Origin: Gammaproteobacteria bacterium
GTDB taxonomy: Bacteria; Pseudomonadota; Gammaproteobacteria; HK1
Assembly (NCBI GenBank): GCA_009937425.1
Contig: JAACFO010000039.1
Coordinates: 1 to 54,072 of the forward strand
Direction of reading: 5' to 3'
Length of the DNA: 54,072 nt
Program-made: the position numbers and the translations under genes
Notes under the pieces: generated by a model
What the model saw: only the letters and a program-made list of their open reading frames with translations
Databases searched by the model: none
What the model was told of the DNA's origin: nothing
Shown here: in pieces, positions 26,410 through 34,380 of the stretch
How positions within the stretch are numbered: the first letter of the stretch is position 1
Layout: the number at the start of each line of letters is the position of its first letter

Positions 26410-28734
26410 ATGCCGCGCAAGACCCGGCGCCCCGGGCGCCGAAAAAGCTCTTCCCGATCCCGATCCGGCCCACGTCCCCGCCGGGGGCGGCTGCTGCGGC
26501 GGCTGCTGGTACTCGCACTGGTGGCGGTCACCGGCTACGTGGGGTGGCTCGATTTGCACGTGCGCGGGCAATTCGAAGGCCGGCGCTGGTCGGTGCCGGC
26601 GCGCCTGTATGCGCGGCCGGTGGAGTTGTATCCGGGCATGGGTTTCGGCCCTGACGCCTTGGAGCAAGAACTCCGCGCCGCCGGTTATCAGCACACGGCC
26701 TCACCGGGCCGGGCCGCCACCTACACCCGCCAGGGCGGCAATTTTCGCGTTCATACCCGCCGCTTCCAGTTCTGGGACGGTGAGCAGCCGGCCCGTCGGG
26801 TGCGCATTCGATTCAGTGGCGGTAGGGTGAGCGGGCTGCGAACGGGAGACGGGGAGCAGGCTTTGTTGCGTCTGGATCCGGCGCTGATTGGACGGATCTA
26901 TCCCAATCATCGCGAGGACCGCGTGCTCGTGCGGTTGGAACAAGTGCCCGCTGGTTTGGTGGCGGCGCTGCTCAGTGTCGAGGACCGGGACTTCGAGCAT
27001 CACCACGGCGTCTCGCCCCGCGCCATCGCCCGGGCCATGCTCGCAAATCTGCGCGCCGGTGCGTTGGTGCAGGGTGGCAGCACCCTGACCCAGCAATTAG
27101 CGAAGGGTTATTTCCTATCGCCGAATCGCACCTGGTGGCGCAAGCTCAACGACGCGGTCATTGCGTTAATCCTGGAGGCGCATTACGACAAGTCGGAGAT
27201 TCTCGAAGCCTACGTCAACGAAGTGTATTTGGGTCAGGACGGGCAGCGCGCGATTCACGGATTCGGTTTGGCGGCGAGTTATTACTTTGGCCGCGATCTG
27301 GACAAACTGCGACTGCCCGAGCTGGCGCTGCTGGTGGCCATTGTGCGCGGCCCGTCTTACTACAATCCTCGACGTCATCCCCGGCGCGCGGTCAAACGCC
27401 GCAATCTGGTGCTCGATCAGATGCGCGAGCTCGGCATCATCACGCAAGCCCGGGCAAAACGATCCAAGTCAGCCCCCCTCGGTGTTATCGCGGCCAGCCG
27501 CGGCACTTCCCGTTACCCGGCCTTCGTCGATCTGGTGCGGCGCCAGTTGCGGCGTGACTACCGGGACGAAGATTTGCGCGGCGAGGGCTTGCGCATATTC
27601 ACAACCTTGGATTTACGCACTCAACGCATCGCCGAGGGCGCGCTGAAGAAACGCATCGCGCGCCTGGAGCGCGGTAAAAGCAAAACTGGCGGCGGCGTCA
27701 AAGTGGAACTCGAGGGTGCCGTCATCGTCACTGCGCCCCAGAGCGGCGAAGCATTGGCCGTAGTCGGCGGACGTCACCAGGGCCGGGCGGGTTTTAATCG
27801 CGCCCTGGATGCCGTGCGCCCGGTGGGTTCGCTGATCAAGCCGGCGGTGTACCTGGCCGCCCTGGAGCGACCGCGGCGTTATACGCTGGCAAGTGCGATA
27901 TTGGATGAGCCGGTTACCATTCGTGGGGATAGCGGAAGCCTGTGGCGGCCGAAAAACTACGACGATACGACCCATGGGCGAATTTCACTCTACGAAGCGT
28001 TGGTGAAATCGTACAATCTGGCCACCGTGCGGCTGGGGATGGAGATCGGTCTCGACGAAGTGACGGAAAGCCTGCAACGCCTGGGAATCGAACGGCCGTT
28101 GAAACCCTATCCGTCGCTGCTGCTCGGCGCCGCGGAATTGTCGCCGGTGGAGGTCACACAGATGTACCAGACGCTGGCGGGCGGAGGGTTTCGCGTGCCG
28201 GTGCGTGCCATCCGGGAAGTGACCTCAGCCCGGGGCGAGCCGTTATCGCGCTACCCCTTGTCGGTGCAGCAGGCGTTCGAGCCTGGTCCTGTATTTCTGG
28301 TGGTGGAAGCGATGCGCGGCGTCATGGTCGAAGGCACCGGGCGATCGTCGCGGCAGCGATTGGGTGCGGGCCTGGTGGCGGCGGGTAAGACCGGCACCAC
28401 CGATGACTTGCGTGACAGCTGGTTCGCGGGTTTCAGCAAGGATTTTCTGGCAGTCGTATGGCTCGGTCACGATGACAACACGCCGGCGGGATTCAGCGGA
28501 TCCAAAGGCGCGCTGCAGGTGTGGATCGACATGATGAAGTCCCTTGGCCCGCGCTCCCTGGAGTCGCACACACCCGCCGGCGTCGAGTGGGCCTGGACCG
28601 ATCTGCATCGGGGCCTCACCACCGATGCGCAATGTCCCGGAGCCGTGCGCTTTCCGTACATGCGCGGCTCGGAACCACGGCGGGTTCAGTGCGGCGCCTT
28701 GCGAGCCGGCGCCGAACCGGCGCGGCCCGGTTGA
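26410..28734 (+). CDS. mrcB: Bifunctional penicillin-binding protein 1b
   Basis: A 774-residue class A PBP that polymerises and cross-links peptidoglycan. A very basic cytoplasmic tail (1-27) precedes a membrane anchor (about 28-45) and a UB2H-like domain with VPARLYARPVELYPG, which in E. coli binds the activator LpoB. The GT51 domain has catalytic Glu191 in SVEDRDFEHHHG, GGSTLTQQLAK and EAYVNEVYLGQ. The transpeptidase has SLIK with Ser474, SYN at 534-536 and KTGT at 660-663. The length is close to E. coli PBP1b. A TPR lipoprotein gene overlaps its stop codon. Confidence 0.96.
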   Translation: MPRKTRRPGRRKSSSRSRSGPRPRRGRLLRRLLVLALVAVTGYVGWLDLHVRGQFEGRRWSVPARLYARPVELYPGMGFGPDALEQELRAAGYQHTASPGRAATYTRQGGNFRVHTRRFQFWDGEQPARRVRIRFSGGRVSGLRTGDGEQALLRLDPALIGRIYPNHREDRVLVRLEQVPAGLVAALLSVEDRDFEHHHGVSPRAIARAMLANLRAGALVQGGSTLTQQLAKGYFLSPNRTWWRKLNDAVIALILEAHYDKSEILEAYVNEVYLGQDGQRAIHGFGLAASYYFGRDLDKLRLPELALLVAIVRGPSYYNPRRHPRRAVKRRNLVLDQMRELGIITQARAKRSKSAPLGVIAASRGTSRYPAFVDLVRRQLRRDYRDEDLRGEGLRIFTTLDLRTQRIAEGALKKRIARLERGKSKTGGGVKVELEGAVIVTAPQSGEALAVVGGRHQGRAGFNRALDAVRPVGSLIKPAVYLAALERPRRYTLASAILDEPVTIRGDSGSLWRPKNYDDTTHGRISLYEALVKSYNLATVRLGMEIGLDEVTESLQRLGIERPLKPYPSLLLGAAELSPVEVTQMYQTLAGGGFRVPVRAIREVTSARGEPLSRYPLSVQQAFEPGPVFLVVEAMRGVMVEGTGRSSRQRLGAGLVAAGKTGTTDDLRDSWFAGFSKDFLAVVWLGHDDNTPAGFSGSKGALQVWIDMMKSLGPRSLESHTPAGVEWAWTDLHRGLTTDAQCPGAVRFPYMRGSEPRRVQCGALRAGAEPARPG

Positions 28735-29453
28735 ACATCCGAACTCCCATGCAGGACGGCTTGGCAGGCAGCACCATGGGTATGAGCCTTTCGCTGCTCT
28801 GCATCCTTGGTGCTGCGCTGATGACGGCCGGCTGCAGCTATGGAACCATGCCCTCGGAGACAGATCGCAGCACCAGGGTCGCCGGCGGAGGCCAGACGGC
28901 GGGAACTTCGAGCGGTGCCCGCGCCAACGCCGGCTGGGAAGTATCGGATTCGGACTGGACGGCGACGGTACGGCCTCTGGGGGATACGGGCAGTACCGCC
29001 AGCCGGGAGCTTGCCGGTTCGGAGCCGGTACCGGCGGCGGGGACGGCTGATCCGGGCTCCGCGGTCGCGCCAATCCAGACCAGCCAGGCAACCGTAGCAG
29101 CCTCCGGCGGGGCATCGTCGGCAGCGGTGAATCCAGCGGTGGTGAGCCTGTTGAATACTGCCAGCGCGCAGGCGCGTGCCGGTGATTACCCACGTGCCGC
29201 TGCCACATTGGAACGCGCCATCGCCATAGAGCCCGGCAATGCCTGGCTGTGGCATCGCCTGGCGGATACGCGCCTCAAGGAGGGCCGTCTGGAGCAGGCG
29301 GCCTCATTGGCGGCAAAATCCAATTCCCTGGCGGCATCGGATCGCAGCCTTCAGGCGGACAACTGGCGGCTCATCGCCGAGGTGCGCCGCCGGCAGGGTG
29401 ACGCCGGCGCGGCGGCTGCCGCCGAGACCGAGGCCGCCCGGATTTCCAACTGA
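28731..29453 (+). CDS. TPR-repeat lipoprotein downstream of mrcB
   Basis: About 240 residues. The hydrophobic segment MSLSLLCILGAALM leads to a lipobox MTAGC, so it is probably an outer-membrane or periplasmic lipoprotein. A Gly/Ser/Thr-rich linker of about 100 residues follows, then TPR-like repeats (AGDYPRAAATLERAIAIEPGNAWLWHRLA and on). I chose TTG 28731, which overlaps the mrcB TGA and brings an Arg into the signal peptide; ATG 28749 or ATG 28776 are alternatives without a positive charge. Its coupling to mrcB suggests a partner role for PBP1b, possibly like LpoB, but that is inference. Confidence 0.7.
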   Translation: MNIRTPMQDGLAGSTMGMSLSLLCILGAALMTAGCSYGTMPSETDRSTRVAGGGQTAGTSSGARANAGWEVSDSDWTATVRPLGDTGSTASRELAGSEPVPAAGTADPGSAVAPIQTSQATVAASGGASSAAVNPAVVSLLNTASAQARAGDYPRAAATLERAIAIEPGNAWLWHRLADTRLKEGRLEQAASLAAKSNSLAASDRSLQADNWRLIAEVRRRQGDAGAAAAAETEAARISN

Positions 29454-29521
29454 AGGACGGTGCGCGAAGCAGCGCGCCTGACTTTAAGCGGATCCCCGTA
29501 CGCCTTTTCAGGCTGTACTGC

Positions 29522-30085
29522 TCAATCCTCGATTTCCGCGAAGTCCTGGGTCGCGTAGCGCCAGGCTTTGTACCCGGTGACGTCGGCCTGCATGCCGGCT
29601 TTATTCTTCAGCGCGGCCAGAAAGTCCCGGCCATCGGGGAATGACGACCAGACCGTCGGCAGGAAGGTCGCACGTTGTCCGCCTATCTCGATCAGCAATC
29701 CATCGGTCTCCGGGCGCAGCAATGCCAGCAGATGTTCGTCGGAATCGAATTCCAGCGGTTGCAACGGGGAGAGAATTGAAATGTGAATGTGCAGCTCGGT
29801 GAGCTCAGAGTGCTCCAGGGGGTTGAAGCGCGCATCGGAGAAGGCCGCCGCGTAGGCATGCCAGGCGACATCGGCAACCAGTGGCCGATGCGCTCTCAAG
29901 CTGCCGATGCAACCGCGCAGGGCCTCGCCCATGTGCAGGGTGACGAAGGTGCAGGCAATCTCGCGCAACGGCGCCGGGTAGGTATCGGTTTCTATCTCGG
30001 GGGCCGCGGCGTGCACCAGTCCATGACCGATGGCGTCCCGGGCCACCTGCAAAAGTCTTTCCTGAGCGCTGGTATCGATTGTCAT
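29522..30085 (-). CDS. amrA: AmmeMemoRadiSam system protein A (AMMECR1 domain)
   Basis: A 187-residue AMMECR1-family protein. The hallmark LRGCIGSLRAHRPL lies near residues 58-71, after TFVTLHMGEA, and further conserved segments are AAFSDARFNPL and LHIHISILSPLQP. The human AMMECR1 protein is linked to a developmental syndrome, but the biochemical role of the family is unsettled. ATG 30085 overlaps the stop of the MEMO gene by 4 bases (ATGA), so the two are coupled. The longer open frame to 30226 would run into that gene and was rejected. Confidence 0.93.
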   Translation of the reverse strand: MTIDTSAQERLLQVARDAIGHGLVHAAAPEIETDTYPAPLREIACTFVTLHMGEALRGCIGSLRAHRPLVADVAWHAYAAAFSDARFNPLEHSELTELHIHISILSPLQPLEFDSDEHLLALLRPETDGLLIEIGGQRATFLPTVWSSFPDGRDFLAALKNKAGMQADVTGYKAWRYATQDFAEIED

Positions 30086-30864
30086 GTCAGGGCGTAGGCG
30101 CCGTAACCTACGACTCTGGAACGATCGCCGGCGGTGTCGCCGGAATTGCGCAGGTCCAGGGTCGTCACCCGGAGGGCGTGATCTTCCGCCACCTTCATCA
30201 GCCCGTTGATGGCCCGGCAACCGCACGCCTGTTGCGGTCGAATATTCTGGGCGTGCTCTTCTATGGCGCGGCTCGTCTCCTGGTCGACGCGGTTGGCGGT
30301 TTCGTAGTCGAGGAAGTGGCTCAGATCGGAGCTCACCACGATGAGGGTGTCCTGTTGATCCCAGAAACGCTCGATGACGCCGGCCACGTCGCTGGCGCCG
30401 GCGTCGCCGACTACCACTGGAATAAGCAGGAAGTCATCCAGCACGGCACGCAGGAACGGCAGATGAACCTCGAGACTGTGCTCCTCGGCATGGGCTTGGT
30501 CGAGCACGCCCACCTGGGGCAGATCCAGCAACCGACGGCACGCCTCGGTATCGATGGCGATCTCTCCGACGGGCGTCGCGTAGCCGGCGGCGCTGGATAG
30601 AGCCAGACCGGCATAGGCCACCCGGTGACTGGGTCCCAGCAGCAGAACCCGCCGGATGGTCTTGCGCCGGGCGCCCAGCTGGCGGTAGGCCGTGGCCGCG
30701 ATCGGCCCGGAATAAATGTACCCGGCATGGGGTGCAATCAGCGCGCGGGGATCGGTCGATGCAGGCGGCGCAGCATCCAGAAGTTCACCCACCAGCTGGG
30801 AGAGCTGTCGACCGTCTCCGGGGTAAAAAGTGCCGGCGACGGCCGCTTGCCGGACCGTGGACAC
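30082..30864 (-). CDS. amrB: AmmeMemoRadiSam system protein B (MEMO1 family)
   Basis: A 260-residue MEMO-family protein. AVAGTFYPGD, IAPHAGYIYSGPIAATAY with a conserved metal-binding type His, LLLGPSHR, AEEHSLEVHLPFL with its His, and SSDLSHFLDY follow the family order. The fold resembles extradiol dioxygenases; human MEMO1 has been reported to bind copper or iron. The start is GTG 30864, with AGGA on the minus strand about 10 bases upstream. It is divergent from the radical SAM partner. Confidence 0.93.
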   Translation of the reverse strand: MSTVRQAAVAGTFYPGDGRQLSQLVGELLDAAPPASTDPRALIAPHAGYIYSGPIAATAYRQLGARRKTIRRVLLLGPSHRVAYAGLALSSAAGYATPVGEIAIDTEACRRLLDLPQVGVLDQAHAEEHSLEVHLPFLRAVLDDFLLIPVVVGDAGASDVAGVIERFWDQQDTLIVVSSDLSHFLDYETANRVDQETSRAIEEHAQNIRPQQACGCRAINGLMKVAEDHALRVTTLDLRNSGDTAGDRSRVVGYGAYALT

Positions 30865-30898
30865 GCTTGATTTTCCTGGGGTTCGTACCTATCTATGG

Positions 30899-30904
30899 AT
30901 TATA
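30899..30904 (-). promoter_or_regulatory. -10 element for amrB-amrA
   Basis: A perfect TATAAT on the minus strand (30904-30899) in the 71-base gap between the divergent amrB and amrS genes. Transcription would begin near 30892, about 28 bases before the amrB GTG. The -35 is poor (GCTGGA at 17 bases), so an activator may be needed. Confidence 0.45.
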
Positions 30905-30935
30905 GCCGCTCACCCTCCGGCTCCAGCCCCAACTC

Positions 30936-32060
30936 GTGATTCAACTCCACAGCATTCCCAACGACACCGTCCCCACGGACTACTGGCATACCCTGGCCGA
31001 CGGCCGTATTCAGTGCGACTTGTGCCCGCGGGCCTGCAAGCTGCGTGAAGGTCAGCGGGGGCTTTGTTTCGTCCGCGCCAGGGAGGGTGATGGCGTCGTC
31101 CTCAAGACCTACGGGCGATCCAGTGGCTTTTGTGTCGATCCCATCGAGAAGAAACCGCTCAACCAATTTCTACCCGGTACCCCGGTGCTCTCCTTCGGTA
31201 CCGCGGGCTGTAACCTTGCCTGTAAGTTCTGTCAGAACTGGGATATGAGCAAGTCGCGGGAGATGGACACTCTGGCCGACAGTGCCAGTCCCGAGTCCCT
31301 GGCCGACGCTGCGCGGCAACTGGGCTGCCGCAGCATCGCCTTTACCTACAACGATCCCGTCATTTTCCTGGAGTATGCCGTGGATGCTGCCCAGGCCTGT
31401 CGTGAGCAGGGCATTCGCTCGGTGGCGGTAACGGCCGGCTACATCTGCGATGAGCCCCGGGAGGCGTTCTTTCGGCACATGGATGCCGCCAACGTGGACC
31501 TCAAGGCGTTTACCGAGCGTTTCTATTACAAGCTCACCGGCGCACATCTGGCACCGGTGTTGGAAACATTGCGCTATCTCAAGCACGAAACCGACGTGTG
31601 GCTGGAAATCACGACCTTGCTCATTCCGGGGGAAAACGATTCCGACGGGGAATTGGAGGAACTCTGCCGATGGGTTGCCGAGGAGCTTGGTGTGGACGTG
31701 CCGCTGCACTTCACGGCCTTTCACCCGGATTGGAAGATGCGCGACATTGCGGCCACGCCCCACGAAACCGTCGCCCGTGCACGTGCCATCGGCATCGCCG
31801 CCGGATTGCGCTACGTGTATACCGGCAACGTGCACGATCGGGCCGGCGGCACCACATGGTGTCATCATTGTCAGGCGCCCTTGATCGTGCGCGACTGGTA
31901 CGTCTTGCATGCCTGGAATCTGGACGAGCAAGGCCGATGCCGGCAGTGTGGAACGCCCTGTAGCGGTGTCTTCGACGGCCCTCCGGGTAGCTGGGGAGCG
32001 CGCCGGCTACCGGTTTCCCTGGACGGCGAGCGTCTTGTAAAGCCATCGGGCCAAAGCTAG
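30936..32060 (+). CDS. amrS: AmmeMemoRadiSam system radical SAM enzyme
   Basis: A 374-residue radical SAM protein. The cluster motif is CNLACKFC (Cys92, 96, 99) after PVLSFGTAG. It has the family's Cys-rich N-terminus (CDLCPRACKLREGQRGLC) and C-terminal CxxC pairs (CHHCQAPL, CRQCGTPC). FTYNDPVIFLEY and VDLKAFTERFYYKL resemble pyruvate-formate-lyase activase relatives. It nearly always occurs with the AMMECR1 and MEMO genes, here divergent across 71 bases. The substrate is unknown. The start is GTG 30936. Its 3' end carries the promoter of the next operon. Confidence 0.93.
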   Translation: MIQLHSIPNDTVPTDYWHTLADGRIQCDLCPRACKLREGQRGLCFVRAREGDGVVLKTYGRSSGFCVDPIEKKPLNQFLPGTPVLSFGTAGCNLACKFCQNWDMSKSREMDTLADSASPESLADAARQLGCRSIAFTYNDPVIFLEYAVDAAQACREQGIRSVAVTAGYICDEPREAFFRHMDAANVDLKAFTERFYYKLTGAHLAPVLETLRYLKHETDVWLEITTLLIPGENDSDGELEELCRWVAEELGVDVPLHFTAFHPDWKMRDIAATPHETVARARAIGIAAGLRYVYTGNVHDRAGGTTWCHHCQAPLIVRDWYVLHAWNLDEQGRCRQCGTPCSGVFDGPPGSWGARRLPVSLDGERLVKPSGQS

Positions 32061-32063
32061 TAT
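32035..32063 (+). promoter_or_regulatory. Promoter for tRNA-fMet-rimP-nusA-infB
   Basis: TTGTAA (32035-32040), a 17-base spacer and TAGTAT (32058-32063, 4 of 6) followed by a GC-rich GTGCCGC give a start near 32070, seven bases before the tRNA. The -35 and -10 overlap the last codons of amrS. Confidence 0.65.
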
Positions 32064-32076
32064 GTGCCGCAACCGG

Positions 32077-32150
32077 TGCGGGGTGGAGCAGTCTGGCAGC
32101 TCGTCGGGCTCATAACCCGAAGGTCGCAGGTTCAAATCCTGCCCCCGCTC
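32077..32150 (+). tRNA. Initiator tRNA-fMet (CAT), CCA not properly encoded
   Basis: It has initiator hallmarks: three G:C pairs in the anticodon stem (TCGGG-CTCATAA-CCCGA, anticodon 32111-32113), an unpaired first position (T1 against T72) and the metY-like place ahead of rimP. The other acceptor pairs are regular (GCGGGG/CCCCGC). After T72 (32149) the sequence reads C-C-A-G, so either C73 is the discriminator with CAG in place of CCA, or CCA directly follows position 72 with no discriminator. All three other tRNAs in the window encode CCA normally. Confidence 0.95.
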
Positions 32151-32215
32151 CAGATATTGGCTGGTGATGGCGAAAAAGCTATTATTACCAGTTGTCTATC
32201 GAGGAGAGAGAAAGG

Positions 32216-32244
32216 AAGTGGGCCGCGTGCCCACTTTTGTTTTA
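32216..32244 (+). terminator. Terminator-like hairpin in the rimP leader
   Basis: AAGTGGGC (32216-32223) and GCCCACTT (32229-32236) pair perfectly around a 5-base loop and run into TTTTGTTTT, the shape of an intrinsic terminator. It lies between tRNA-fMet and rimP, 10 bases before the rimP start, so it probably attenuates read-through into the operon; a rimP leader element is known in other bacteria. Confidence 0.75.
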
Positions 32245-32254
32245 TGGGTCGGTT

Positions 32255-32734
32255 ATGAGCGATCCGGGTAATCGGCTGAACGCACTCATCGGACCCGCTG
32301 TCGAGGGTCTGGGTTATGAGTTCGTCGGTACGGAGTACAGGCCGCGGCGGCAACAGTCCCTGCTGCGGGTGTACATCGATCATGAGGCGGGAATATCGCT
32401 GGATGATTGTGCCCGTGTCAGTAACCAGCTGAGCGCCCTGCTGGATGTAGAGGAGCCCATCAAGGGCACCTACAACCTGGAGGTGTCGTCACCGGGGCTC
32501 GACCGGCCGCTGTTTTTCGAGTCTCACTTCGATCGGTTTCGGGGTGCGAGGATACGCGTGAAGATGTGCGCACCGGTGGCAGGTCAGCGCAACTTCAAGG
32601 GAACACTGGACGGTTGCCGCGACGGCGCCGTCATCTTGTTGCAGGATGGTGAGGAGCACGCCTTGCCCCTGGAGGATATCAGCACTGCCAGGCTGATTCC
32701 CGACATTGAACGTGCTGCGGTGAGTGATGACTAA
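32255..32734 (+). CDS. rimP: Ribosome maturation factor RimP
   Basis: A 159-residue 30S assembly factor. The family shape is an N-terminal alpha/beta domain ([40 protein letters not shown]) ending in [15 protein letters not shown], followed by an Sm-like C-terminal domain ([32 protein letters not shown]). ATG 32255 gives the usual length (E. coli 150); the in-frame start 32192 would lie before the terminator-like hairpin. It overlaps nusA by 8 bases. Confidence 0.95.
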   Translation: MSDPGNRLNALIGPAVEGLGYEFVGTEYRPRRQQSLLRVYIDHEAGISLDDCARVSNQLSALLDVEEPIKGTYNLEVSSPGLDRPLFFESHFDRFRGARIRVKMCAPVAGQRNFKGTLDGCRDGAVILLQDGEEHALPLEDISTARLIPDIERAAVSDD

Positions 32735-34370
32735 AGAGATCTTAGCGGTCGTAGACGCAGTCTCGAACGAAAAGGGTGTGGCCAAGGAGATCATCTTCGA
32801 GGCCCTGGAGGCTGCGCTCGCCAGCGCCACGCGCAAGCGTCACCCGGAAGACGTGGACGTGCGCGTGGCCATCGATCGGGAAAGCGGAGAATACGATACC
32901 TTCCGACGCTGGCACGTAGTCGACGACGACGCAGTCGTCATGACGGCCGAGGAACTCCCGGAGCCGCCGGCGGACGCCGATTCGCCGTCCAATCCCGAAG
33001 CAGAGCAAGAAGAGCCCGAAGGACCGCACTTATTCTCGCCGAAGTCGGAAATTCTCCTGAGTGAGGCGATAAAGCAGAACTCCGAGATCACTTCCGGCGA
33101 ATACATCGAGGAGCCCATCGATTCGGTGGACTTCGGCCGCATAGCCGCGCAGACCGCAAAGCAGGTCATCGTTCAAAAAGTGCGCGAGGCGGAACGCGCC
33201 CAGGTGGTCGAGGCTTACCAGGACCGTGAGGGCGAGCTGGTGATGGGCGTCGTCAAGCGCGTCGATCGCGGCAATGTGATTATTGATCTGGGTGGCAATG
33301 CCGAGGCAATGATCAGTCGTGAAGAGCTGATTCCCCGAGAGCTGGTGCGCCCGGGTGATCGGTTGCGGGGTTTTCTGCGCGAAGTGCGTTCGGAAATTCG
33401 CGGTCCGCAGCTTTTCGTCAGTCGTACGGCGCCGGAATTAATGGTTCAGCTGTTCACCCTGGAGGTGCCCGAAATCGGTGAAGGACTCATCGAGATCATG
33501 GGCTGTGCCCGGGATCCCGGATCCCGTGCCAAGATCGGGGTGCGCTCCATGGTTCCACGCATCGATCCTGTGGGCGCCTGCGTCGGTATGCGTGGGTCCC
33601 GTGTGCAGGCGGTGTCGAACGAACTGGCCGGTGAGCGCGTCGATATTATTCTGTGGGACGAAGATCCCGCGAAGTTTGTCATCAACGCCATGTCTCCCGC
33701 CGAGGTGGTATCCATCGTCGTCGATGAAGACTCCCAGGCCATGGATGTGGCGGTGAACGAGGAGCAGCTCTCTCAAGCCATCGGCAGGGGTGGCCAGAAT
33801 GTTCGCCTGGCCAGCCAGCTGAGCGGCTGGGAGCTCAATGTCATGACCGAGATCCAAGCGCAGGAAAAGAGCGAGGCCGAGACGGACCGTTCGCTCAAAC
33901 TGTTCATGGACAAGCTCGCGGTGGATGAAGAAGTGGCAATGATCCTGATGCAGGAAGGGTTTTCCGACATCGATGAGGTCGCTTACGTGCCGGAAGCGGA
34001 GATGCTCAACATCGAAGAATTCGATGGGGACATGGTCAGAGAGCTGCAGTCCCGGGCCCGGGATGCGCTCCTCGCGAGCGAAATTGCCAGCGAGGAGGGC
34101 ATCAGCGATGCGCCTCCCGCCGAGGATCTTCTCGCCTTGGAGGGAATGGACAGCGAGCTGGCGGCCACCCTTGCCCATCGTGGTGTCATTACCCGCGAGG
34201 ACCTCGCCGATCAGTCCATAGGGGATGTCCTGGATATCGTCGACATCGGAGAGGAACGGGCAGGCACGTTAATCATGAAGGCGCGGGAGATGTGGTTCGA
34301 AGACGAGAACACGGAGGGTTCCAGTGAGGAAGGAGCCGCTAACGAAGCGTCAACGAGCTCGGGTAGCTAG
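32727..34370 (+). CDS. nusA: Transcription termination/antitermination factor NusA
   Basis: A 547-residue RNA polymerase elongation factor. The N-terminal domain begins [18 protein letters not shown]1 ([21 protein letters not shown]), KH1 and KH2 ([49 protein letters not shown]) and two C-terminal acidic repeats ([16 protein letters not shown] and [20 protein letters not shown]) follow. Compared with E. coli (495) there is an acidic, Pro-rich insertion of about 34 residues at roughly 70-106 in the N-terminal domain. ATG 32727 was preferred to GTG 32724. It overlaps rimP and precedes infB by 10 bases. Confidence 0.96.
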   Translation: MTKEILAVVDAVSNEKGVAKEIIFEALEAALASATRKRHPEDVDVRVAIDRESGEYDTFRRWHVVDDDAVVMTAEELPEPPADADSPSNPEAEQEEPEGPHLFSPKSEILLSEAIKQNSEITSGEYIEEPIDSVDFGRIAAQTAKQVIVQKVREAERAQVVEAYQDREGELVMGVVKRVDRGNVIIDLGGNAEAMISREELIPRELVRPGDRLRGFLREVRSEIRGPQLFVSRTAPELMVQLFTLEVPEIGEGLIEIMGCARDPGSRAKIGVRSMVPRIDPVGACVGMRGSRVQAVSNELAGERVDIILWDEDPAKFVINAMSPAEVVSIVVDEDSQAMDVAVNEEQLSQAIGRGGQNVRLASQLSGWELNVMTEIQAQEKSEAETDRSLKLFMDKLAVDEEVAMILMQEGFSDIDEVAYVPEAEMLNIEEFDGDMVRELQSRARDALLASEIASEEGISDAPPAEDLLALEGMDSELAATLAHRGVITREDLADQSIGDVLDIVDIGEERAGTLIMKAREMWFEDENTEGSSEEGAANEASTSSGS

Positions 34371-34380
34371 AGGTATTTAA

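Noticed and set aside
29462-29477. GCGCG/CGCGC hairpin after the TPR lipoprotein
   Set aside because: Only 5 bp and no T run; too weak to call a terminator.
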